64,000 nt of DNA from JAVBOW01 sp031550125 (GTDB lineage: Bacteria > Bacteroidota > Bacteroidia > Bacteroidales > Rikenellaceae), in the NCBI GenBank assembly GCA_031550125.1, contig JAVBOW010000009.1:16318-80317 (forward strand). Direction: 5' to 3'. Every line of letters starts with the position of its first letter. The first letter of the stretch is position 1. The notes under the pieces are model-generated. The model did not search any database. It was not told the origin of the DNA and worked only from the letters and a program-made list of their open reading frames with translations. A program made the translations under genes and the position numbers. Positions 36,108 through 43,853 of the stretch are shown one piece after another.

Positions 36108-37016
36108 ATGGGAAGTTTCAAAGAGAGGTTATTCTCCGTATCGTGGTGGAAATCCTGGATGTATGTATTCCTGGGGTGCCTTGTCATGGCCGCCGGGTTC
36201 GTTTTGTTCATAAATCCTTACAGGATAGTACCCGGCGGGGTTTACGGCATGGGGATAGTCATGCACGAGATTTTTCCCGACGTGCAGGTGGGTACGTTCG
36301 GCCTTATATTCGACATACCGCTGCTGATGGCGGCATTCCGAATATTCGGGGGCATGTTCGGCGCGCGCACTTTCGTGGCGGCCATAATCACCCCTCTGAT
36401 AATGAACGCTATGACCTATTTTGTAGGGGAAAATCCAGCCTCGATGTTCGATGGCCACATAGACCTTACGGATGACATAATAATCGCATGTCTTTTCGGC
36501 GGCGTGATGATAGGCGTAGGCGTGGGTCTGATAATCAAAACCAGGGCGACGAGCGGAGGCACCGACATCGTGGCCATGATACTCACCAAATTCACCAGGC
36601 TGACGTTCTCGCAGGGTATACTGCTGGTCGATTCGGCGGTGGTTATATTCGGTATCGTCATACTTGGCGACTGGCGGCTGCCGCTCTATTCGCTCGTCAC
36701 CATATTCGTGTCGTCCAGGGTAATAGACTATGTTATAGACGGGGCGAGCTACGACAAGCTGCTGTTTATAATATCGGAGAAACACGCCGATCTGAAAGAT
36801 TTCATACTTGTGGAAATGGGACGCGGAGCGACATACATAAAGTCGTCGGGCATGTACACCGGACAGGGCAAAGAGATGATTTTCCTTGTGGTGAGCCGCC
36901 GCGAAGTGGCCACCGTCCAGAATAAGCTGCACAAGGTAGATCCCGCGGCGTTCGTCGTGGTGGTGGACGCGCACGAGACTTTCGGCGACGGCTTCAAAGC
37001 TTTTCCGGAACATTGA
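36108..37016 (+). CDS. YitT family membrane protein (DUF161/DUF2179)
   Basis: 302 aa from the ATG at 36108. Five or six membrane helices in the first 200 residues, with the repeated glycine-rich YitT core (FINPYRIVPGGVYGMGIVMH; GVGVGLIIKTRATSGGTDIV). The cytoplasmic C-terminal DUF2179 domain (about 215-295) has FIISEKHADLKDFILVEMGR and GATYIKSSGMYTGQGKEM. The function of the family is not established. The preceding in-frame TTG lies in the promoter and was rejected as start. Confidence 0.9.
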   Translation: MGSFKERLFSVSWWKSWMYVFLGCLVMAAGFVLFINPYRIVPGGVYGMGIVMHEIFPDVQVGTFGLIFDIPLLMAAFRIFGGMFGARTFVAAIITPLIMNAMTYFVGENPASMFDGHIDLTDDIIIACLFGGVMIGVGVGLIIKTRATSGGTDIVAMILTKFTRLTFSQGILLVDSAVVIFGIVILGDWRLPLYSLVTIFVSSRVIDYVIDGASYDKLLFIISEKHADLKDFILVEMGRGATYIKSSGMYTGQGKEMIFLVVSRREVATVQNKLHKVDPAAFVVVVDAHETFGDGFKAFPEH

Positions 37017-37060
37017 TCCGCCGCGGAGGATTTTATTCGTACCTTAGCGCCGTAATCCTT

Positions 37061-37100
37061 GGGATCCGGTTAAAATTCCCGGCGAATTTAAACCGATCCC
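37061..37100. other. Near-perfect inverted repeat before the cation-efflux gene
   Basis: GGGATCCGGTTAAAATTC and GAATTTAAACCGATCCC pair around CCGGC with one bulge and one mismatch. No T-run follows. It ends 18 nt before the proposed start at 37119 and could be a terminator of the upstream gene or a leader structure or operator for the next. Confidence 0.55.
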
Positions 37101-37118
37101 GGATCTAAATACCGCACT

Positions 37119-38057
37119 TTGGATAATATATCAGACAAACACAGGGTGATAGTCCGCGCATCGTGGGTGAGTGTGGCGGGCAATGCGTTCCTCGCCCTGC
37201 TGAAGATAGGGACCGGCGTGGCGGCGGGATCGCTGGCGGTGTTGGGCGACGGCATCGACTCGGCCACCGACGTGGTGATCTCGCTCGTAACGCTCTACAC
37301 GGCACACATAACCAACCGCCCGCCCGACCGCAAATATGCCTACGGCTACGAAAGGGCGGATAGCATAGCGGCCAAATTACTGTCGTTCATAGTATTCATC
37401 GCAGGATTGCAGATGATAATAGCCTCGGGACGCAACATAATGACCGGGGCTGAAAGGGAGATGCCCGCTATGTGGGCGGTGTGGGCCACAGTGGTTTCGA
37501 TGGCGGGGAAATCGCTCCTCGCATGGTATCAGTTCTCCAGGGGACGCAAAGCGGGAAGTTCCATGCTGATAGCCAACGCCAAGAACCTGCGGAGCGACGT
37601 GATGCTGTCGGGAGGGGTGCTGCTGGGGCTGGCGTTCACATTCGTATTCAAAATGCCGGTGCTGGACGCCGTCACGAGTCTCGCCATCGGCCTGCTGATC
37701 ATAAGGACGGCCGTTGGCATATTCCGCGAAACGAGCCTGGTGCTGATGGACGGCATGGAGGATCCGGACATTTACCGCAAGATATTCGAGGCTGTGGACA
37801 AAGTCCCGGGAGCGCTGAACCCCCATAGAGTAAGATCGCGGCAAATAGGCAACATGTGCATGATAGACATGGACATAGAAGTGAACGGGGATATGCCCCT
37901 GCGCGAGGCTCACAAAATAGCACAACAGGTGGAGGACAGCATAAAAGCCTCGCTCGGAAACGTCTACGACATAGTGATCCACATAGAACCCGAAGGGGTG
38001 AGCCACAAAGACGAGGAGTTCGGGATGAATCCCCGGATGATGAAGGAGGACGAATGA
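37119..38057 (+). CDS. Cation diffusion facilitator family transporter
   Basis: 312 aa with a TTG start at 37119; GTG at 37146 is the alternative. No ATG lies near the conserved N-terminus, and the residues before VRASWVSVAGNAFLALLKIG fit homologues, so TTG is preferred. Six membrane helices. Metal-site motifs: GDGIDSATD in helix II (D-x3-D) and NLRSDVMLSGG in helix V, which has N-x3-D where zinc transporters have H-x3-D, so manganese or iron efflux is possible. The cytoplasmic C-terminal domain ends with YDIVIHIEPEG. Ejects divalent metal in exchange for protons. Confidence 0.88.
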   Translation: MDNISDKHRVIVRASWVSVAGNAFLALLKIGTGVAAGSLAVLGDGIDSATDVVISLVTLYTAHITNRPPDRKYAYGYERADSIAAKLLSFIVFIAGLQMIIASGRNIMTGAEREMPAMWAVWATVVSMAGKSLLAWYQFSRGRKAGSSMLIANAKNLRSDVMLSGGVLLGLAFTFVFKMPVLDAVTSLAIGLLIIRTAVGIFRETSLVLMDGMEDPDIYRKIFEAVDKVPGALNPHRVRSRQIGNMCMIDMDIEVNGDMPLREAHKIAQQVEDSIKASLGNVYDIVIHIEPEGVSHKDEEFGMNPRMMKEDE

Positions 38058-38078
38058 CGCGGGACACTCCGGGAAAAG

Positions 38079-38304
38079 GATCGATCTAAAAAAACAGGTT
38101 TGTATTAAGCTGCGCGATATGCTGCGTGCCGCGAGAAAGCGCCGCGCCTTACGGTAACGACGCCGTGCATAGCGTGCGTCAGGTTTCGCTTATCGTTCGA
38201 GTTGCAAACCGGAGCGGACTGAGGTCCGTGAGGATTTGAAACGAGAAGGATAAGTGAAAGATGATGCGCGATATGCGCGGCCAACAGATAAATCGAACCG
38301 GCCC
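38079..38304 (+). repeat. Interspersed repeat copy C, long form
   Basis: Shares the core with the other copies and carries the extra hairpin at about 38167-38277, with arms GTTTCGCTTATC/GATAAGTGAAA. It follows the cation-efflux gene and abuts the hairpin at 38307. Confidence 0.85.
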
Positions 38305-38306
38305 AT

Positions 38307-38354
38307 GAAATATATCGCCCCGGAAGTTCGTGAGCTCCCGGGGCGATATATTTC
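38307..38354. terminator. Hairpin terminator of the TPR gene
   Basis: GAAATATATCGCCCCGG and CCGGGGCGATATATTTC form a perfect 17-bp stem between convergent genes, with A/T runs on both sides. It likely serves both strands. Confidence 0.75.
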
Positions 38355-38371
38355 AATAGCGTGTCCCGCGC

Positions 38372-39355
38372 CTATTTGCTTAAGGCCGCTATCTGGGCCT
38401 TTGCGGTGGCCACATTGGGTCCTGCCACAACTTTCCTGTATGTATCGATGGCTTTGGCCTTGTTGTCCACATTCTGGTATGCCGCGCCGAGCATGAAGTA
38501 GGCAGACGATTTGAGGGCCGGATCGGTTTGGGCATCGGCGGCAGCGTCTCCTATCGAGATCACCTTGGCGTAGTCCTTGGCGTTATTTGCCGTCTGCAGG
38601 CGGAGCATATTGGCTTCGGGACTTGCAGGGTCGAGGGCCAACACCTTGTCTGTAAGGGCGAACACCTTTTCGTCGTCCTTATTCTTGGCGGCCTCGACGG
38701 CTTGCAGCATAACGTAGTACGAGGCTTTATTCTTAGCTTCCGTTGCGGCGTCGGCGTATTTGCTGTGGGTTTCGGCAAGGGCTATTACATCGCCGTATAT
38801 CTTCAGTCCATTATCCAGATCGCCGCTCTCGCAATAGCTCATGGCCAGCTTAAGTGCAGTGTCGGTATCCTTTGGATTGGCGGCGTAGCCTTTGCCGTAG
38901 ATCTCGATGGCCTTGGCATAGTCCTTGGCGTTGAAAGCAGAGCTGGCCTGGATGCTGTAAACGCGGCCGAGCATGGCGCGGGCCTTATCGGCCACCTCCA
39001 GGTTATTGTAAAGTTCGCCCGATTCGATGGCGTTGGTAAACTCCTTCTCAGCCTCGTCGAGCTTCTGGCCCCGGGCCGCGGCCATGCCTATGCTGTAGTG
39101 GCATGTGGGAACGAGTTGCTGGGCCTGCTGCACCAGATCGGCGGCTTCAGGAACCTCTAAACCCATTGATATAACCTCTTTAAGTACCGGAATGGCTTTG
39201 GCGTATTCTTTTGCATTCACAAGCGCTCCCGCCTCGTTGAATTTGGTTGCCACAGCGGCCTGATCCACTGCTGCCGGCGCGGGTTCCTGTGCTGCGACCA
39301 TGCCCGCGAATATTGCCGCGACAAAGGTCAAAAGAATTACTTTGAAACTTTTCAT
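38372..39355 (-). CDS. Secreted tetratricopeptide-repeat protein
   Basis: 327 aa from the ATG at 39355 with signal peptide MKSFKVILLTFVAAIFAGMV. The rest is a run of TPR-like helix pairs rich in NAKEYAKAIPVLKE and NAKDYAKAIEIYGKGYA (about seven units), typical of periplasmic TPR scaffold proteins in Bacteroidetes. A further upstream Met at 39412 lies beyond the promoter and is not used. No catalytic part is present. Confidence 0.88.
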   Translation of the reverse strand: MKSFKVILLTFVAAIFAGMVAAQEPAPAAVDQAAVATKFNEAGALVNAKEYAKAIPVLKEVISMGLEVPEAADLVQQAQQLVPTCHYSIGMAAARGQKLDEAEKEFTNAIESGELYNNLEVADKARAMLGRVYSIQASSAFNAKDYAKAIEIYGKGYAANPKDTDTALKLAMSYCESGDLDNGLKIYGDVIALAETHSKYADAATEAKNKASYYVMLQAVEAAKNKDDEKVFALTDKVLALDPASPEANMLRLQTANNAKDYAKVISIGDAAADAQTDPALKSSAYFMLGAAYQNVDNKAKAIDTYRKVVAGPNVATAKAQIAALSK

Positions 39356-39400
39356 AATTGTATACGATTGGTTTTTAATGATTTTTCTGTTTATGTCCAC

Positions 39401-39418
39401 GCGTCGCCACAACGACGC
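39401..39418 (-). other. Leader hairpin of the TPR gene
   Basis: GCGTCG/CGACGC stem in the 5' untranslated region, 45 nt before the ATG. Confidence 0.4.
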
Positions 39419-39425
39419 ATAAATA

Positions 39426-39456
39426 CAAAAGTATATTTTTTTGTCGGTAAAACAAA
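39426..39456 (-). promoter_or_regulatory. Promoter of the TPR gene
   Basis: On the minus strand: TTTG (39456-39453), 19 bp, TACTTTTG (39433-39426). An exact consensus match with ideal spacing. Confidence 0.75.
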
Positions 39457-39458
39457 TA

Positions 39459-39905
39459 TTATTTGCGCAAAGAGGCGAAAAAATCCTGCAGTAACGCAGA
39501 GCATTCGTCCTCCAAAATACCCTTTGCGACCTTCGTGCGCGGGTGCAGTATGGCGTTCCCGGCGAGCGAAAAACCGCGTTTGGGATCGTCTGCGCCCCAC
39601 ACTATGCGGCCCACCTGGCTCCACGCCGACGCTCCGGCACACATCACGCACGGCTCGAGGGTTACATAGAGGGTGCATTGGTCGAGGTACTTGCCCCCTA
39701 TGGTGGCCGCGGCCGACGTTATGGCCTGCATCTCGGCGTGGGCCGTGGCATCGCCCAGGGTCTCCACCATGTTATGGCCCCGCCCCACGACGCGTCCGCC
39801 GCAGACGACCACCGCGCCTATAGGCACTTCCCTCTGTGATAACGCCTGCCTGGCCTCGGAAATTGCCGCACGCATAAAAAATTCGTCGCTCTGTTTTTCG
39901 GTCAT
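39459..39905 (-). CDS. tadA: tRNA-specific adenosine deaminase TadA
   Basis: Deaminates A34 to inosine in tRNA-Arg(ACG). 148 aa from the ATG at 39905 (MTEKQSDEFFMRAAISEA); an upstream in-frame Met at 39986 lies in the aspS coding region and is rejected. Zinc and catalytic residues: H56-A-E58 in DATAHAEMQAI and P85-C86-V-M-C89. The specificity segment DDPKRGFSLAGNAILHP is of the TadA type. Divergent from aspS. Confidence 0.94.
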   Translation of the reverse strand: MTEKQSDEFFMRAAISEARQALSQREVPIGAVVVCGGRVVGRGHNMVETLGDATAHAEMQAITSAAATIGGKYLDQCTLYVTLEPCVMCAGASAWSQVGRIVWGADDPKRGFSLAGNAILHPRTKVAKGILEDECSALLQDFFASLRK

Positions 39906-39917
39906 CGCTAAAAATGT

Positions 39918-39925
39918 TATCTTTG
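39918..39925 (+). promoter_or_regulatory. -7 box for aspS
   Basis: TATCTTTG, 26 nt before the aspS ATG at 39952. Confidence 0.6.
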
Positions 39926-39951
39926 AACCCGATTGCAAAAATAGGAAAATA

Positions 39952-41712
39952 ATGTATCGTACACATAACTGCGGCGAACTCTCCATCGCCGATCTGGGAA
40001 AAGAGGCGACGCTTGCGGGCTGGGTTCAGAAAGTGCGCAACCTTGGCGCGATGACTTTCATCGACCTCAGGGATCGTTACGGCATAACGCAACTGGTGGT
40101 GGCGGAGGATTCCGCCGACGCGATACGCCAGACGGCCGGCCGCCTGGGCCGCGAATTCGTGGTGCAGGCGTCGGGACGCGTGATAGAGCGCTCGTCGAAA
40201 AACCCCAAAATGGCCACTGGCGAGATAGAGATAGCCGTAGGCGCGCTGAAAGTACTGAGCGCCTCGCAGACGCCGCCCTTCACCATAGAGGAGAACAGCG
40301 ACGGAGGCGACGAATTGCGTATGCGCTACCGCTACCTCGACCTGCGCCGCCGCCCGCTCCAGCAGGCCATGATGCTCCGCCACCGCATGGCGCAGGTGGT
40401 GCGTAATTTCCTCGACAAAGAGGGTTTCCTTGAGATAGAGACGCCCTATATGATAAAATCCACGCCCGAGGGCGCGCGCGATTTCGTGGTGCCTTCGCGC
40501 ATGAACCCTGGCGAGTTCTACGCTCTGCCGCAGTCGCCGCAAACATTCAAGCAGCTGCTTATGGTAGCCGGCTACGACAAATATTTCCAGATAGTGCGTT
40601 GCTTCCGCGACGAAGACCTCAGAGCCGACCGCCAGCCCGAATTCACACAGATAGACTGTGAAATGGCTTTCGTGGAGCAGGAGGACATACTCGGCGTATT
40701 CGAGCGTATGGCGCGTTCGCTTTTCAGCCAGGTATTGGGGGTTGAATTCGGCGGCGCTTTCCCGCGTATGACCTATGCCGAGGCGATGGAAAAATACGGT
40801 TCCGACAAACCGGATATACGTTTCGACATGACCTTCAACGACGTAACCGCAGCCATGCAGGGCCACGGCTTCGGGGTTTTCGATTCGGCTGCTTACGTGG
40901 GAGCCATCGTTGCGCCAGGCTGCGCCTCATACACGCGCAAGCAACTGGACGAGCTGACCGACTTCGTCAAACGTCCGCAGATAGGCGCAAAAGGCATGGT
41001 TTACGCCCGCGTGGAAGAGGATGGCGGCATCAAATCGAGCGTGGACAAATTCTATTCGCCCGAGGCGCTGGCCGCGTTGGCCGCTCAGACAGGCGCGAAT
41101 AAGGGAGACCTTATACTTATGCTTTCGGGCGATCGCCGGCACACCCTATCGGCCTTGTGCGAGCTGCGCCTGGAGATGGGCGCACGCCTGGGCCTGAGGG
41201 ACAAATCGAAATTCGCGCCGTTGTGGGTGGTCGATTTCCCTCTGTTGGAGTGGGACGACGAGACGCAGCGTTTCTACGCCATGCACCATCCCTTCACATC
41301 GCCCAAACCAGAGGATATCGCGTTGCTGGACACCGATCCGGGCGCAGTGAGGGCCAACGCCTACGACTTTGTGGTCAACGGCGTAGAGGTGGGCGGCGGT
41401 TCAATCCGCATATTCGACTCCGCACTGCAATCGCGCATGTTCGACCTGCTGGGCTTCACGCCCGAGGAGGCGGAGAAACAGTTCGGGTTCCTTATCAGCG
41501 CCTTCCGTTTCGGCGCTCCGCCTCACGGCGGCATAGCCTTCGGCTTTGACCGTTTCTGCTCGCTCTTCGGCGGGGCCGACTCCATACGCGACTACATAGC
41601 CTTCCCGAAAAACAACTCGGGCCGCGACGTTATGATAGACGCCCCGGCAACCATATCCGAGGCGCAACTGGAGGAGCTGTGCCTGAAAACTACGGCCGCG
41701 CCGGTAAAATAA
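39952..41712 (+). CDS. aspS: Aspartate-tRNA ligase
   Basis: 586 aa, class II synthetase of the bacterial type. N-terminal OB-fold (GWVQKVRNLGAMTFIDLRDR), motif 1 and 2 regions (FLEIETPYMIKSTPEGARDF; QSPQTFKQLLM; FRDEDLRADRQPEFTQIDCE), the bacterial GAD insertion domain (about 300-410), and motif 3 (GGIAFGFDRFCSLF). Start chosen as the ATG at 39952 because MYRTHNCGELSI matches family N-termini and follows a promoter. Confidence 0.97.
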   Translation: MYRTHNCGELSIADLGKEATLAGWVQKVRNLGAMTFIDLRDRYGITQLVVAEDSADAIRQTAGRLGREFVVQASGRVIERSSKNPKMATGEIEIAVGALKVLSASQTPPFTIEENSDGGDELRMRYRYLDLRRRPLQQAMMLRHRMAQVVRNFLDKEGFLEIETPYMIKSTPEGARDFVVPSRMNPGEFYALPQSPQTFKQLLMVAGYDKYFQIVRCFRDEDLRADRQPEFTQIDCEMAFVEQEDILGVFERMARSLFSQVLGVEFGGAFPRMTYAEAMEKYGSDKPDIRFDMTFNDVTAAMQGHGFGVFDSAAYVGAIVAPGCASYTRKQLDELTDFVKRPQIGAKGMVYARVEEDGGIKSSVDKFYSPEALAALAAQTGANKGDLILMLSGDRRHTLSALCELRLEMGARLGLRDKSKFAPLWVVDFPLLEWDDETQRFYAMHHPFTSPKPEDIALLDTDPGAVRANAYDFVVNGVEVGGGSIRIFDSALQSRMFDLLGFTPEEAEKQFGFLISAFRFGAPPHGGIAFGFDRFCSLFGGADSIRDYIAFPKNNSGRDVMIDAPATISEAQLEELCLKTTAAPVK

Positions 41713-41786
41713 CGCCCGCGCGGGCCGCCTAATCCGGAGTCCGGGTCGGAAATATGTTTTTTCTTCATGAAAAACAGGCGGCAAAA

Positions 41787-41817
41787 TTTGCAGGAATAAA
41801 AAATTGCCCTATCTTTG
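41787..41817 (+). promoter_or_regulatory. Promoter of tRNA-Val
   Basis: TTTG (41787-41790), 19 bp, TATCTTTG (41810-41817): an exact consensus, 42 nt before the tRNA. Confidence 0.8.
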
Positions 41818-41859
41818 CACTCGCAATTGAGAAACACGGGTAATTGCAAAGCAAATTTT

Positions 41860-41934
41860 GGGAGCTTAGCTCAGCCGGTTCAGAGCATCTGCCTTACAAG
41901 CAGAGGGTCGGGGGTTCGAATCCCTCAGCTCCCA
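41860..41934 (+). tRNA. tRNA-Val (anticodon TAC)
   Basis: Full cloverleaf: acceptor GGGAGCT/AGCTCCC plus A, D-arm GCTCAGCCGGTTCAGAGC, anticodon stem TCTGC/GCAGA around CTTACAA, T-arm GGGGG-TTCGAAT-CCCTC. The CCA end is not encoded. Confidence 0.97.
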
Positions 41935-41956
41935 CAAAACTAAAGATCAGTACATT

Positions 41957-41981
41957 AGGCCGCAGTAATGCGGCCTTTTTT
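41957..41981 (+). terminator. Terminator of tRNA-Val
   Basis: AGGCCGCA-GTAA-TGCGGCCT followed by TTTTT. Confidence 0.9.
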
Positions 41982-42011
41982 ATTATCCCAAAAGCCATTT
42001 GCCGGCGAAAT

Positions 42012-42228
42012 GGGACCAGTCCGAGAAACAGGTTGGCGTTAAGATGCGCGGCGCAGGAAAACGCCGCACCTTACAACAGCGACGCTGCGCATGGCGTGCG
42101 TCAGGTTTCGCTTATCGTTCAAGTTTCAAACCGAAGCGGACTGCGGTCCGTAAGGATTTGAAATGAGACGGATAAGTGAAAGATGATGCGCGATGTGCGC
42201 AGCCAACATATAATTCAGACCGGTCCGC
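42012..42228 (+). repeat. Interspersed repeat copy D, long form
   Basis: The best preserved long copy (217 bp). Ends GGGACCAGTCCGA and TCAGACCGGTCC are imperfect inverted repeats. The inner hairpin spans about 42089-42199 with apex CGGAC-TGCG-GTCCG. Confidence 0.88.
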
Positions 42229-42249
42229 GAAATGTTGGAGATCTTTCCT

Positions 42250-43341
42250 TTACCTGAACAGGGCATAAACGGCAAAGGTCGCCAACCAGTGTTCGCCAGA
42301 GTAGTTGCCGTCGGCTATGGTGGGTATGGCGTAGTCGAGGTGTTTCCGTGCGGCATCGCGCAGCATGCGGCCTTCGGCCGGGCGGGGGGCGTGGTTGGCC
42401 AACGACAGGAAACACCATGCGCGGCTAAGGTTGAGGCCATTCAGGTGGACCAGGTATGGATCAGCATGGTCGCCCACGATGGCCGGCGTGAAAAGGCTTC
42501 CGGGCTTACCCTTGCCTATCTTAGGCAAAAAACCACCTATCCAGGCACTATATTGTTTGCGATCCAATACTTTAGACATCAACTCGGCCTCGATGAGCGA
42601 CGGCGAGAAGAAGTCGGCTCCTCCGGGTTCCCACGCCGCAGGGGCATCTTTATCCTTGTAGAAATAGTCCATGCTGCGTCCGACCAGGATATCCCTTAGC
42701 GGAATGTCGCCCAGCGCGACGGCATAGTCGAGGGCCAGCGAGAGACCGAATGCAGTGTTGGCATGCGTCCCAACGCGGGTGGGATAGTTTTGTTTGGGCA
42801 AAAAGTCGATGTAACTCTGCGAGATGAGTCCGGAAAGCGGACGAAGCGCGGCATACCATTCGCGGGCATCGGGATCGTCCCACGTGTAGAGTTCTTCGGC
42901 GAGTTTGAGTAGCCACGCCCAGCCGTAGGTGCGTTCGAAACTCTTGTTCCCAAGGAAATAATCAGCCTCGGCGGCGATATTAGACGGGGTTATATTGCGC
43001 GAAATGGCAGCACGGATAGCCCCGGCCTCGGGCAGATCGGGAAATTCGCGCAGTAATCTCACCAGCATCCAGTGGCCGTGTACCGACGAATGCCAATCGA
43101 AACAGCCGTAGAAAGCGGGATGATATCCGGAAGGCTGCAGCAGGTCGTCCGCCTCGAGTTGGACATGACCGGTTTTGTTGGGAAACTCCCTGTTAAGGCT
43201 TTTGAGGGCCAGGGAGGCGAAATGCGACGCTCCCCGTGCAGTCAGGCGCGGAGTGCCGTCCGAAAGCGTGGTATAGTATTGCGCGTGTACGCCCACGGCC
43301 ATGGTGAGGGTAACTAATAGAATTGCTGTTTTTTTAATCAT
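42250..43341 (-). CDS. DUF2891 family secreted protein
   Basis: 363 aa with signal peptide MIKKTAILLVTLTMAVGVHA. Matches DUF2891: GASHFASLALKSLNREFPNK, GCFDWHSSVHGHWMLVRLLR, RTYGWAWLLKLAEEL, PTRVGTHANTAFGLSLALDY and ADFFSPSLIEAELM. The repeated helix-hairpin layout with Trp/His-rich turns looks like an (alpha/alpha)-barrel, as in several glycan-active enzymes; no activity is known. It lies alone between tRNA-Val and a decayed tRNA fragment, both followed by a repeat copy. Confidence 0.88.
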   Translation of the reverse strand: MIKKTAILLVTLTMAVGVHAQYYTTLSDGTPRLTARGASHFASLALKSLNREFPNKTGHVQLEADDLLQPSGYHPAFYGCFDWHSSVHGHWMLVRLLREFPDLPEAGAIRAAISRNITPSNIAAEADYFLGNKSFERTYGWAWLLKLAEELYTWDDPDAREWYAALRPLSGLISQSYIDFLPKQNYPTRVGTHANTAFGLSLALDYAVALGDIPLRDILVGRSMDYFYKDKDAPAAWEPGGADFFSPSLIEAELMSKVLDRKQYSAWIGGFLPKIGKGKPGSLFTPAIVGDHADPYLVHLNGLNLSRAWCFLSLANHAPRPAEGRMLRDAARKHLDYAIPTIADGNYSGEHWLATFAVYALFR

Positions 43342-43578
43342 CGAATTATCAGTTATATATAAACCACAAACAACTACAGTGCAAGTTACGAAAAGATTCC
43401 GAAAATTTAAACGGGTTCTTATAATCTGCCTAAATCCCCCGGCGAAATTATTTTATTGCAATCGCCAGACGGTTTTTGCGATAAATTTTGGTTTTGGATA
43501 CCTAAAGTTGGCTCACCGGCTTGGCCGTGCCGGCGTAAAACACCCTGTGATTAAATATCTGAAAAACGCGATTATTAC

Positions 43579-43623
43579 GCCTTGCAGGCAGAGGGCCGAG
43601 GATTCGAATTCCTTCAGCTCCCA
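43579..43623 (+). pseudogene. Decayed tRNA 3' half resembling tRNA-Val
   Basis: 45 nt align with tRNA-Val 41891-41934 from the anticodon loop to the discriminator with six substitutions and one inserted base; the following CAAAA is also shared. The T-arm still pairs (GAGGA/TCCTT) but has changed bases on both sides. The 5' half of a tRNA is absent. Confidence 0.75.
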
Positions 43624-43632
43624 CAAAATTTC

Positions 43633-43666
43633 AAAAAGCGGTTTACGGTAAAGTAAGTCGCTTTTT
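43633..43666 (+). terminator. Terminator-like hairpin after the tRNA fragment
   Basis: AAAAAGCG and CGCTTTTT arms around 18 nt; parallels the terminator that follows tRNA-Val. Confidence 0.45.
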
Positions 43667-43682
43667 ATTTTGATATTATTCT

Positions 43683-43690
43683 TACCTTTG
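43683..43690 (+). promoter_or_regulatory. Possible -7 box for the GH3 gene
   Basis: TACCTTTG, 163 nt before the GH3 start. If used, repeat copy E would be in the 5' leader of the mRNA. Confidence 0.4.
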
Positions 43691-43710
43691 GTCGGATCAG
43701 CCTTTAAAAA

Positions 43711-43825
43711 CGGATCAGTCTGAAAAACAGAGTGACGCTAACATGCGTGGCGCAGGAAAACGCTGCGCCTCACGGTAACGACGCTGCGCGATATGCTCAT
43801 CCAACATATAATTGAAACTGACCCT
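43711..43825 (+). repeat. Interspersed repeat copy E, short form
   Basis: Ends GGATCAGTCTGAA and TTGAAACTGACCCT are inverted repeats. Core ACGCTAACATGCGTGGCGCA. A partial duplicate of the left end (GGATCAGCCTTTAAAAAC) precedes it at 43694. Confidence 0.85.
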
Positions 43826-43853
43826 CAATTACGGACAAGCCTCAAAAACACTT

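Noticed and set aside
43812..43853. TTG start for GH3 within repeat copy E
   Set aside because: The extra residues come from the repeat, and the ATG at 43854 starts a normal signal peptide.
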